The position numbers and the translations under genes were made by a program. A model generated the notes under the pieces. The model worked only from the letters and a program-made list of their open reading frames with translations, had not been told where the DNA came from and searched no databases. Positions 16,570-24,794 of a stretch of DNA of 64,000 nt are shown one piece after another (the stretch's first letter is position 1; the number at the start of each line of letters is the position of its first letter). Source of the stretch: Bacteroidales bacterium (GTDB lineage: Bacteria > Bacteroidota > Bacteroidia > Bacteroidales > Bacteroidaceae); contig SUXQ01000003.1 of assembly GCA_015060905.1 (NCBI GenBank), positions 1 to 64,000 on the forward strand. The letters are read 5' to 3'.

Positions 16570-17469
16570 ATGAAAAAGGCTGCCGAACATAGTGGAAATA
16601 ATTTTCTCGCTTATGCGACAGCCTTTTTTGTTGTAACCATTTGGGGCACCACCTTTGTACAGACTAAAGTATTGATAAACGCCGGGCTGTGCCCCGAGGA
16701 GATATTTCTTTATCGCTTTGCGCTCGCCTACCTGCTTATCATCCCCTTTGCCGAGAAAAAGTTGTTGCTGAATAGTTGGCGCGACGAATTTATAGCATTG
16801 CTGCTGGGAGTAACAGGAGGCTCGCTATACTTTGTAACAGAAAATACCGCGCTTATATATGGATACTGCTCGAATGTGTCGTTGCTGGTATGCACCACCC
16901 CCCTTATCACAACTATTGTGATGAGAATATTGTTCCCGAAGGAGAAAATGAGGAGAGGTGCGCTGATAGGGTCATTGGTTGCATTTGCAGGCATGGCCTT
17001 AGTTGTTTTTAACGGTAATTTTGTGCTGAAATTATCACCCCTCGCCGACGCGCTTGCATTTGCGGCTTGTATATGCTGGACACTATATTCAGTGTTTATG
17101 AGATACATGCAGCCACGTTACAGCACAATGCTCATAATGCGCAAGGTTTTTGGTTACGGTGTACTTACAATCGTCCCATTTTTCATAAGCAACCCACCCA
17201 GAATGGAACTACTGATAAATGGAGGAATGCTCGTGTGGATAAACATCCTTACACTTGGATGCATTGCGTCAATGCTATGCTATACCCTTTGGAATTTTGT
17301 TCTAAAAAAATTAGGAACGGTGCATGCTACAAATTTCATATATTTCAACCCGGTTGTTACGATTGTTGCATCGTGGTTGGTACTGGACGAAAGAATCACA
17401 TGGATAGCCATTCTTGGTGCAATATTGGTACTGACCGGAATGTACTATATAGAGCAGAATAGAGAATAA
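16570..17469 (+). CDS. EamA/DMT superfamily transporter
   Basis: A 299-residue inner-membrane protein with ten hydrophobic segments in two EamA repeats. The first starts AYATAFFVVTIWGTTFVQTK and the second closes with ILGAILVLTGMYYIEQ. The conserved YR in the third helix region (FLYRFALAYLL) and the glycine-rich end of each repeat are present. It probably exports a small metabolite or amino acid. The substrate is unknown. It lies 17 bases after the SulP gene in the same direction. No terminator is visible before the converging MATE gene at 17618. Confidence 0.9.
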   Translation: MKKAAEHSGNNFLAYATAFFVVTIWGTTFVQTKVLINAGLCPEEIFLYRFALAYLLIIPFAEKKLLLNSWRDEFIALLLGVTGGSLYFVTENTALIYGYCSNVSLLVCTTPLITTIVMRILFPKEKMRRGALIGSLVAFAGMALVVFNGNFVLKLSPLADALAFAACICWTLYSVFMRYMQPRYSTMLIMRKVFGYGVLTIVPFFISNPPRMELLINGGMLVWINILTLGCIASMLCYTLWNFVLKKLGTVHATNFIYFNPVVTIVASWLVLDERITWIAILGAILVLTGMYYIEQNRE

Positions 17470-17617
17470 GCATCAATAATCATAATGATAAATGCGAGCT
17501 CTATAGCTTTTTAAATTTCGGTTCCGAAAAAGCCACAGCCTAATCCTAAGGCATTAATTGACAAATATCTAAATTACAAGAACAGTTATATTACATCCAA
17601 TAACTTTACACTAGTAA

Positions 17618-18946
17618 TCAAATTTTCAGCTTATTCCACCCGGCATATTTCATGTAAAGGAAGCATATTATTCCAAGTAGCACGCCGTACAATATTTCGG
17701 CACTCCAAACAAATTCCACTCTTGTAGTAAACTGCGTCATTGCAAAGACAAAAAGAACATAAACAACTAAAATAACACTCTCCAAATACAAGGCTGCAGA
17801 AGTATTTCCGGTACCCGAAACGGCTTCGAAATATGCATTACCAATGCCCTGAAAAACAGTCCCGCTGCAGATGACAAAAACAGAAGGAACAACCAACTGC
17901 GCAAAATTAAAATCATCGGTGTATATACCAACTATTTGCAATGGGAAAATAGCAACAAAAGCCACAATAGGAAGCGTACATAACAGATAGTTTTTCAACA
18001 CTTTATTAATGACCGAAAATACCTTGTCAGAATTTCCTTCGCCAATAACCCTACTTACTAATGTATTTGTTGTTGTTGCAAACGCGAAACAAGGCGTAAC
18101 AAGAATCATATAAATACTTCTTGTTATTGACGAAATTCCGGTGGCAGTTTCGCCCATCTTTTCTATAAGAACAAAAAAGACGAACCATACACCGAAAGAG
18201 AAAAGCTTTTGTATCATTGTAGGCGTAGATATTTTTAAAATACGTCCCATCAACACCGCTTCCAACTTATGAAATTTAAATACACCGAATTCGTTTTTTC
18301 TCAACGTAAAATAGCTGTATAGAGTAAAGAACAAAAAGGCTGCAGCCTCTGCGCAGAATGATGCTAACGCAGCGCCACCTACACCCATTCTCGGAAAGTC
18401 CAAGTTACCGAATATCAAACAATAATCTAAAATTATATTTACAACAGCCATTATTATCGTGGAATATGTAATAACTTTTGTATTAGAGATTCCCACATAC
18501 AAAGCCCTATATAGAAAATTGAAACACACGAAAATAATTCCAAACTGACGATATTTTATATACTCCAGAGAAGATTCATAAATATTTGCCGAATCAATGA
18601 GCCATAGTAAAAGCCGGTCAGAAAAGAAATATAATACGGAAAATAAAATTGAGCCTAAAATAAACACAAAAAGAGAGCCATGCTCGAAGATAACACCTAT
18701 CCTGTCGTATTTTTTTTCTCCGAAACGACGAGCCACCATAATTTGAATTCCTACAGCAAAACCTGTTGCTACCGTAGTAAAAACAAAATAAAAAAGGCCG
18801 GCAAGCATGGATGCTCCTAAAGCAATAACACCCAGATGTCCCAAAAATGCAGTATCGGTAAAATTAATAATAGTTTGGGCCATATAACCCAACATAATAG
18901 GCAACGCGATACTCCAAATTTCCTTGCTAGTTATTTGAGTTTTCAT
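17618..18946 (-). CDS. MATE family efflux transporter
   Basis: The ATG at 18946 (MKTQITSKEIWSIALPIMLG) is preferred over a TTG two codons upstream, giving 442 residues. Twelve hydrophobic helices in two six-helix halves are recognisable, with the MATE features FTDTAFLGHLG in helix 1-2, VARRFGEKKYD after helix 3 and VSRVIGEGNSDKVF in the second half. MATE proteins expel cationic drugs or metabolites in exchange for Na+ or H+. The lower GC and longer AT-rich flanks than its neighbours are mild signs of a different history. It follows thrA but is separated from it by a strong hairpin, so it probably has its own transcript. Confidence 0.93.
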   Translation of the reverse strand: MKTQITSKEIWSIALPIMLGYMAQTIINFTDTAFLGHLGVIALGASMLAGLFYFVFTTVATGFAVGIQIMVARRFGEKKYDRIGVIFEHGSLFVFILGSILFSVLYFFSDRLLLWLIDSANIYESSLEYIKYRQFGIIFVCFNFLYRALYVGISNTKVITYSTIIMAVVNIILDYCLIFGNLDFPRMGVGGAALASFCAEAAAFLFFTLYSYFTLRKNEFGVFKFHKLEAVLMGRILKISTPTMIQKLFSFGVWFVFFVLIEKMGETATGISSITRSIYMILVTPCFAFATTTNTLVSRVIGEGNSDKVFSVINKVLKNYLLCTLPIVAFVAIFPLQIVGIYTDDFNFAQLVVPSVFVICSGTVFQGIGNAYFEAVSGTGNTSAALYLESVILVVYVLFVFAMTQFTTRVEFVWSAEILYGVLLGIICFLYMKYAGWNKLKI

Positions 18947-18989
18947 CTGCAATAAAACTTTTAAATATTAAAAGGAGGCTATTGTGATT

Positions 18990-19029
18990 AAAGTGACCAC
19001 AAAGTTTTTTCAAACTTTGTGGTCACTTT
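18990..19029 (-). terminator. Hairpin terminator between thrA and the MATE gene
   Basis: A near-perfect 17-bp inverted repeat (18990-19006 with 19012-19029) lies 25 bases after the thrA stop. The U-run is short on the minus strand, so termination may be partial. Confidence 0.65.
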
Positions 19030-19053
19030 CTAATTTAGCTTTTGTATCTTCTA

Positions 19054-21486
19054 TTAAATATTCGCAATACGCATAATATCGGCAAATACTCCGGCAGCGG
19101 TAACACCCGCACCTGCACCGTAGCCCTGAATGAGCATAGGATACTCTTTGTAACGCTCGGTGGTGAGCAGGATGATGTTGTTGCTACCTTCAAGATGGTA
19201 GAAGGGGTGACGACGATCAACCTCGCACAGTGAAACAGAGCCTTTACCACCCTCGAATTTGGCAACGAAACGCCAATGCTTCTCTTCGCTGCTCAAACGA
19301 CGGCGGTCATTCTCAAACTCTGCATCGAGCGACGGCAATGCTGCCCAAAACTCCTCAAGGGAGCTGTTGAAGAACTCTTGAGGAATGAAAAGATTGGCCT
19401 CAACATCCTCTTGTTCTATTGTGTAGCCGGCCTCACGAGCAAGAATCACAAGTTTGCGAATAACATCCTTTCCGCTGAGGTCGATACGCGGGTCGGGCTC
19501 GCTGTAACCATACTCCTTTGCCAATTTTACAGTGCGGCTGAAAGGAACATCCTCGCTCAGAGCATTGAAGATGAAGTTAAGCGTACCGCTGAGCACTGCC
19601 TCTATCTTCAAAATCTTGTCACCACTGTTTATAAGGTCGTTGATGGTGCAGATGACAGGAAGACCGGCACCAACGTTTGTCTCGAACAGATATTTCACAT
19701 TACGCGCACGTGCAATCTGCTTCAGACGATTATAGGTCGCATAGTCCGATGATGCTGCAATTTTATTTGCCGCAACCACCGAAATATTGTGCGACAACAG
19801 ACTCTCGTATATAGATGCAACCTCACTGCTTGCCGTACAATCGACAAACACCGGATTGTAAATATTCATTCCTATAATACCCTCGAGTAATTTTTCAATA
19901 TTGCTCTCTTCGCTCTTCTCCAACTGCTCGCGATAGGTCGAAAGGTCTATTCCCTCGCGGTTGAATATAGCGCGACGGCTGCTTGCAACGCCCACGACGT
20001 TGAGCATAAGGCTGTGCTCTTTCATCAACTTTTCGCGCTGAGCATCAATCTGTTCCAAAAGGCTGCCACCCACAGTTCCCGTTCCGCATATAAAGAGGTT
20101 GAGCACCTTATACTCGGAGAGGAAGAAAGAGTCGTGAATAACATTAAGGGTCTTGCGCAAAAGGTCGGCCTTTACAACAAAAGAGATATTCGTCTGCTGA
20201 CCACCCTGCGCACAAGCAACAACATTAATACCGTTGCGACCGAGCGTCTGGAAAAGTTTACCCACAATTCCGGGTGTCTGACGCATATTCTCGCCAACGA
20301 TCGCCACAGTCGAAAGATTGCTTACGGCGCGTATAGGCTCCATAAGTCCCATAGAAATTTCCTTGGCAAACTCTTCGTTAAGAACCTCGCAGGCAGGTGC
20401 CGCATCCACGTGACGCAAGCCCAAAGAAGTACTGTTCTCCGACGACGCCTGAGCAACAAGAAACACACTGATTCCCGCATCGGCAAGCGCACGGAAGATA
20501 CGATGATTAACGCCCACAACACCCACCATTCCCAGACCTTGAACAGTCAAGAGGTCAGTATCGTTGATACTAGAAATTCCCTTTATCAAGCGGTCGCCGC
20601 AGCAACGCTCGTTATTGATTATAGTACCCTCGGCTGCGGGATTGAAAGTGTTTTTTATGCGAATGGGGATATTCGCCTTGCACACAGGGTATATGGTGGG
20701 AGGATAGACAACCTTTGCACCGAAGTTACAAAGTTCGGTAGCCTCAAGATAGCTAAGATGCTGAATAGTGTAAGCCTTTCCAATAACATGAGGGTCGGCA
20801 GTCATAAAGCCGTCCACGTCTGTCCATATTTCAAGTGTCTCGGCCTTAAGAGAAGCAGCGATTAGCGACGCAGTATAGTCCGAGCCGCCACGCCCCAGAT
20901 TGGTTATTTCGCCCGTTTCCTTGTCTGTTGCAATAAAGCCGGGAACGACTGCTACTTTTGTATCCTCGCCCGCAAAAGTTTTTCTTATAAGTTCATTTGT
21001 AAGGTCACTATCCAAAATAGACTTTCCACGCTTAGTCTCGGTCTTTATAAAAGAGCGTGAATCGTAGTGTTTGGCACCTTTTATAAGCACAGAAACAATA
21101 AGGCTCGAAATACGCTCACCGTAGCTGACAATCATAGCCTCGGATTTTGGCGACAGGTCGTTTATAAGATAAATACCCTGATAAATATTTCCTAAGTCGT
21201 GAAGAAGAGCATCGACCTTTGTCAAAAGCTCTCTTTTGGCCTTGTCCTCGGGAATAACCGCACTTATAAGCTCATAATGACGTGTAACAATTTCTTGAAA
21301 CGCATCCATATATGCTGCATCACCGGCCGCAGCCATCTGCGACGTCTTTATCAATTTGTCGGTAATACCACCCAATGCAGAAACGACAACAACCACCGGC
21401 TGTTGTTCAGCCTCTACTATTCTCTTTAAATTCAATATACTTGTTGCGGAGCCAACGGATGTTCCGCCGAATTTCATTATTTTCAT
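19054..21486 (-). CDS. thrA: Bifunctional aspartate kinase/homoserine dehydrogenase
   Basis: An 810-residue fusion catalysing the first and third steps from aspartate to threonine and methionine. The aspartokinase domain (1-~290) begins with KFGGTS at 5-10 and contains GRGGSDYTASLIAA. Two ACT regulatory domains (about 310-455, including VGVVGVNHRIFRALADAGI and the VAIVGENMRQTPGI segment) would bind threonine for feedback control. The homoserine dehydrogenase domain (about 460-810) has a Rossmann motif GTGTVGGSLLEQI, ANKIAA and GTLNFIF. Length and order match ThrA of other Bacteroidales, where thrB and thrC usually follow. Here they do not, as a terminator and a MATE gene come next. Confidence 0.96.
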   Translation of the reverse strand: MKIMKFGGTSVGSATSILNLKRIVEAEQQPVVVVVSALGGITDKLIKTSQMAAAGDAAYMDAFQEIVTRHYELISAVIPEDKAKRELLTKVDALLHDLGNIYQGIYLINDLSPKSEAMIVSYGERISSLIVSVLIKGAKHYDSRSFIKTETKRGKSILDSDLTNELIRKTFAGEDTKVAVVPGFIATDKETGEITNLGRGGSDYTASLIAASLKAETLEIWTDVDGFMTADPHVIGKAYTIQHLSYLEATELCNFGAKVVYPPTIYPVCKANIPIRIKNTFNPAAEGTIINNERCCGDRLIKGISSINDTDLLTVQGLGMVGVVGVNHRIFRALADAGISVFLVAQASSENSTSLGLRHVDAAPACEVLNEEFAKEISMGLMEPIRAVSNLSTVAIVGENMRQTPGIVGKLFQTLGRNGINVVACAQGGQQTNISFVVKADLLRKTLNVIHDSFFLSEYKVLNLFICGTGTVGGSLLEQIDAQREKLMKEHSLMLNVVGVASSRRAIFNREGIDLSTYREQLEKSEESNIEKLLEGIIGMNIYNPVFVDCTASSEVASIYESLLSHNISVVAANKIAASSDYATYNRLKQIARARNVKYLFETNVGAGLPVICTINDLINSGDKILKIEAVLSGTLNFIFNALSEDVPFSRTVKLAKEYGYSEPDPRIDLSGKDVIRKLVILAREAGYTIEQEDVEANLFIPQEFFNSSLEEFWAALPSLDAEFENDRRRLSSEEKHWRFVAKFEGGKGSVSLCEVDRRHPFYHLEGSNNIILLTTERYKEYPMLIQGYGAGAGVTAAGVFADIMRIANI

Positions 21487-21585
21487 CCTTGAATATCTAT
21501 TCTATGTATTCAGAAACTTTTGAATTTCTATTAAAAATGCATATTACAAAGTTAGTCACAAAAGGACAATATCACTTCTAAATTG

Positions 21586-21617
21586 CAAAAGTATGAAGTT
21601 TATCGAAAATAGGCAAA
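21586..21617 (-). promoter_or_regulatory. Promoter of thrA
   Basis: On the minus strand, TTTG (21614-21617) and TACTTTTG (21586-21593) are separated by 20 bases. The 5' leader of about 90 bases before the ATG shows no obvious attenuator peptide. Confidence 0.7.
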
Positions 21618-21660
21618 TATTGCAGCCTGTGTTTATCATTTTATAAAAAGTTTTATGCCA

Positions 21661-22212
21661 TCAATGCAAATTTTTAGGCCATTTTATGCACGAAGCATCC
21701 AAAAGAACATACTGTTCGCCGCCACGGTTGCAAACAGGGATAAACAGGCGGGCATCCTCGGGCGACAGTTTTTTGAGAAACGCCGCGCGTATAATCGACA
21801 GATTTTTATGCAACATATTATTCAAAGGATTCGTAATATTATCAATCAAACGACGTATCACCGTGGAATTTTTGCGCCCCGACACCTCGCGATAAATATA
21901 CTCCAATTCTTCACGATAATCGGCAATATTCTTAAGCACAATTTCCGCCGGATGGCGCAGAATCAGCAAATATACAGCCTTGGGGAGTGGTTCCATCGGG
22001 ATTTTTATATTTCCGTTCATCGGCAGATAAATGTCGAAATATTCATCAACATACAACCTGCACGAGAGAATATTCACATTATAATCGGCGCCTGCCTCAC
22101 ACAATCCGAACGCCGGATTATTACTGCCTTCGGAATAATATTTGCCACAACTGTCGGCAATAAAATATCGTAAATAGCCGGAGGCATTCTTTAAAATAAA
22201 TACTTTACACAT
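21661..22212 (-). CDS. Conserved Bacteroidales protein of unknown function
   Basis: The ATG at 22212 (MCKVFILKNASGYLRYF) is preferred over an upstream in-frame start, giving 183 residues without a signal peptide. The first 75 residues look like a small beta-domain. The second half (MEPLPKAVYLLILRHPAEIV, then YREELEYIYREVSGR, then SIIRAAFLKKL) resembles a short helical motif that recurs, as far as I remember, in many unannotated Bacteroidales proteins, often with 'LYLLFLRHPEGI'. It might be a regulatory or DNA/RNA-binding module, but that is a guess. It lies downstream of the structured RNA candidate at 22385-22660 and could be expressed from the same promoter if transcription reads through. 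Confidence 0.7.
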   Translation of the reverse strand: MCKVFILKNASGYLRYFIADSCGKYYSEGSNNPAFGLCEAGADYNVNILSCRLYVDEYFDIYLPMNGNIKIPMEPLPKAVYLLILRHPAEIVLKNIADYREELEYIYREVSGRKNSTVIRRLIDNITNPLNNMLHKNLSIIRAAFLKKLSPEDARLFIPVCNRGGEQYVLLDASCIKWPKNLH

Positions 22213-22384
22213 ACTCTTCTTTTTTATAGTAGAGACAAAAGCTATGCAAATTCTCACAAAATAAAGCATAAAAAAATGGCATATTAATAAAATTCTACAA
22301 AGAAGAATCTCATCAAATATTTATTACGCTTTTCTATAATCTAAATTTTCGAAGTAAGGATTTTGCATAAAAACAGTGTCTCGA

Positions 22385-22660
22385 CCCTCACAATTCCCCG
22401 ATGAGCACAAATAATAAAAAAGTGTGGGAACTTATTGCTTTATCCTAAAGTCGGGTCTTCGCATTACCCTTGGAATAGATAAAGCAATAGCCCACACCTA
22501 AATATTACATCTTTCGTACGGACAAACGACCGCACGTATGGATATAACAACTGATGTGGTGCTATCGCACAATCTTCATTCCAAGTTCATTCTGCGAAGT
22601 TTGACTTTAGAAGATTATTTCAACAACACCTTTTACAAATATGTCTGTCCCCGAAGCCAT
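22385..22660 (-). ncRNA. Putative structured RNA, copy A
   Basis: A gene-free segment related to 49642-49905. On the minus strand it contains, in order: a 5' hairpin (AATCTTC with GAAGATT), the word TCAGTTGTTATAT, a stem CGTGCGG/CCGTACG (one G-U pair on this strand but A-C on the other), a long arm GTGTGGG-C-TATTGCTTTATC (22478-22497) paired with 22422-22444, and an apical GGGT/ACCC. Then come TTTTTT and a 21-base tail (22385-22405) identical to copy B. Compensatory changes against copy B support the fold. Its promoter is at 22677-22705, and the product would be about 255-290 nt. It could be an independent RNA or a leader of the gene at 21661. I do not recognise the family. Confidence 0.6.
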
Positions 22661-22676
22661 CGCTCTAAGAACAGTA

Positions 22677-22705
22677 CAAAAATAGTACAAAATATTTTAG
22701 TACAA
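22677..22705 (-). promoter_or_regulatory. Promoter of structured RNA copy A
   Basis: On the minus strand, TTG (22703-22705), an 18-base spacer and TATTTTTG (22677-22684) precede the RNA. The spacing is identical to the promoter of copy B. Confidence 0.55.
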
Positions 22706-22761
22706 TTAAAAAAGAAGCTCTTTTTTTAACAATAGCCATTTAAAGTTCCATATTGCATCTT

Positions 22762-22816
22762 GTATAAAAATTGATGGCGCCGAACAGAATTTGTTCGGCG
22801 CCATCAATTTTTATAC
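22762..22816 (-). terminator. Terminator of the DUF349 gene
   Basis: A perfect inverted repeat of about 24 bp (22762-22786 with 22792-22815, five-base loop) with A/T ends works in both directions. It lies about ten bases past the stop at 22826. Confidence 0.92.
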
Positions 22817-22825
22817 TGATTTTTA

Positions 22826-24700
22826 TTACTTTTCCATTTCTTCCTCGACCAGACGAATCTTCTTTAGAATTACTTCAGCATCGGATTTTAATTTTTCAAC
22901 CTTCTGATACATTACATCCACAAGGTTCGCTCCTTTTTTATTGGATGCACTAAGAAATCCGAGGTTATTCTCATAAGTCTTTATTTCAACCTTCATCGAC
23001 TCGTATTGACGAATAAGGCGGTCGCGCTCACGGCTGAGGTTGTCACCATTCTTGGCAATATTGCTGCGGAATTCCGAGAGTTTACGTTCATTTGCACTTA
23101 TCTGCAATCTTTCGTAAATTGCATCAAGAGTCTGCTTGTACTCTTTGTAAAGCTTATCTTTATCTTTGAAAGGCACGTGTCCCACCTTGCTCCACTCTTT
23201 TGTAAGCTTCGACACAGCAGCCTCTTGCTCCTCGGCGGGAGAGGTTGCATCTATTGCCTTGAGGCTTTCAATAACTGCGCGTTTCTGCTTAAGATTCTCA
23301 AGTTCTACAGCACGTTGCGACGATGTTGCCTTGTTGCGACGCTCAAAAAAGTAGTCACATGCGCCGATGAATCTTTTCCACAGAGCATCGGAATATTTCT
23401 GAGGGATTGCGCCTATTCCCCTCCACTCTTTCTGCAAAGCCGAGAGTTTTTCGGCAGTCTCTTTCCAATCCTCGCTCTCTTTAAGTTGCTCGGCCGCCTC
23501 GCACAACTGACGTTTATGCTCAAGATTCTCGGCAAGCGAAGCTTTTACATTCTTGAAAAACTCGCTCTTGCGTTTGAAAAACTCGTCGCACGCTGCGCGG
23601 AAACGCTCAAAGATTTTCAAATTCATCTTTTGCGGCGCAAAGCCTATTTCTTTCCATTTTGCCTGAAGGTCGAGCACCTCTTGAGTCTTGTCGCTCCACG
23701 CCTGATAGCTTGTTAGCTCGTCAAAAGAAATCTGCTCGATAGCCTCGCAAATGGCAGTCTTATTTTCAAGATTTTCACGCTCTTTTTCCTTTTTCTCCTC
23801 GAAGTGAGCCTGATGGCGTTTGTTTATAGCCGTAGAAGCAGCCTTGAAGCGCGCCCATACTTCCTCGCGCAATTCGGGAGAGACGGGACCCGCATCGCGG
23901 AACTCAACGTGCAACTGCTGCAACTGACGCGAAGCAGATACAATATCTTTTTCCTCGAGCAAAGCCTCGGCCGCGTCGCATATTCTTGCCTTAATCTCAA
24001 AATTCTTTTTAAAGTCATACTCGCGGAACTCAATATTCAGTTTCAACATGTCGTAGAACTGCTCCACAAGTTGCTGATACTGTTTCCACAGGTCGTTCAC
24101 CTTATCTTGAGGAACATTTTTTATCTCTTTCCAACGAGCCTGCAATGCCTTAAAGTCATTTACTGCCGGAGAGCCTTGTTCGGCCTTGGCTACCATTTCT
24201 TTAAGTTCCTCAATAACAGACAGTTTCGCCTCGTAATTGGCCTGTTGCTCGGCCGCCTGTTGTTGCAACCATGCGCTGCGTTTCTCTTTAATTACGTTCA
24301 TCGCATCCTTGAACTCACCCTCGAGAGTATCATTCTCGGGTACAAATACAGCCGCATCGCCACCCTCGGCAATGAATTCTTTACGAGCATTGTCAATCTC
24401 TATGCTTCTGAGCTTGTAGAACTGAACTTTAAGCATTTCAACCTCGGCCTTGCTGTTAAGCACATCCTCGCCGGCGGCAATAGCCTGCAGACGCTCTATT
24501 ATTTCGCGACGCGTAACCTGCTTCGCCTGAGAATTTACTTCAGACACACTATCGTCGGGAATAATTTCCTCGGTTACTTCACTTGTTGCATCTGTAACAA
24601 CTGCAACTTTTTCATTCGTAGCGGCATTCACAGCCTGTTCAGTAGTACTCGCAATGTTCTGCTCATTGAGCATTGCATCCGGTTTTAATGTTTCACTCAT
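22826..24700 (-). CDS. DUF349 domain protein (long coiled-coil repeats)
   Basis: A 624-residue cytoplasmic protein. The first 80 residues are acidic and low-complexity. From about 110 onward come at least five DUF349 repeats of about 70 residues, each with the signature 'W K E I G . (V/A) P' (for example ARWKEIKNVPQDKVNDLWKQ, AKWKEIGFAPQKM, EWRGIGAIPQKY and EWSKVGHVPFKDKDKLYKEY). The C-terminus ends in a further coiled coil. DUF349 proteins are common in Bacteroidetes and Actinobacteria, and no biochemical role is firmly known. High helix content suggests a scaffold. It has its own promoter and terminator. Confidence 0.9.
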   Translation of the reverse strand: MSETLKPDAMLNEQNIASTTEQAVNAATNEKVAVVTDATSEVTEEIIPDDSVSEVNSQAKQVTRREIIERLQAIAAGEDVLNSKAEVEMLKVQFYKLRSIEIDNARKEFIAEGGDAAVFVPENDTLEGEFKDAMNVIKEKRSAWLQQQAAEQQANYEAKLSVIEELKEMVAKAEQGSPAVNDFKALQARWKEIKNVPQDKVNDLWKQYQQLVEQFYDMLKLNIEFREYDFKKNFEIKARICDAAEALLEEKDIVSASRQLQQLHVEFRDAGPVSPELREEVWARFKAASTAINKRHQAHFEEKKEKERENLENKTAICEAIEQISFDELTSYQAWSDKTQEVLDLQAKWKEIGFAPQKMNLKIFERFRAACDEFFKRKSEFFKNVKASLAENLEHKRQLCEAAEQLKESEDWKETAEKLSALQKEWRGIGAIPQKYSDALWKRFIGACDYFFERRNKATSSQRAVELENLKQKRAVIESLKAIDATSPAEEQEAAVSKLTKEWSKVGHVPFKDKDKLYKEYKQTLDAIYERLQISANERKLSEFRSNIAKNGDNLSRERDRLIRQYESMKVEIKTYENNLGFLSASNKKGANLVDVMYQKVEKLKSDAEVILKKIRLVEEEMEK

Positions 24701-24727
24701 CTGCTTAAGATTTTATAATATTGGTTG

Positions 24728-24759
24728 CGAAGATAATTTATATAGTTTATAAAAACAAA
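24728..24759 (-). promoter_or_regulatory. Promoter of the DUF349 gene
   Basis: On the minus strand, TTTG (24756-24759), a 20-base spacer and TATCTTCG (24728-24735) precede the ATG at 24700 by 27 bases. Confidence 0.65.
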
Positions 24760-24794
24760 TGTAAACTACTTATTTTTTATTTCAAAATAATACT

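Noticed and set aside
21487-21660. Threonine attenuator or riboswitch before thrA
   Set aside because: There is no leader peptide rich in Thr/Ile codons and no terminator/antiterminator pair, only a plain promoter and leader.
22385-22660. 6S, tmRNA, RNase P or SRP RNA
   Set aside because: There is no open-promoter-like rod (6S), no tRNA-like ends (tmRNA), no GAGGAAAGTCC-like P4 element (RNase P), and no GGAA tetraloop with an SRP helix 8.
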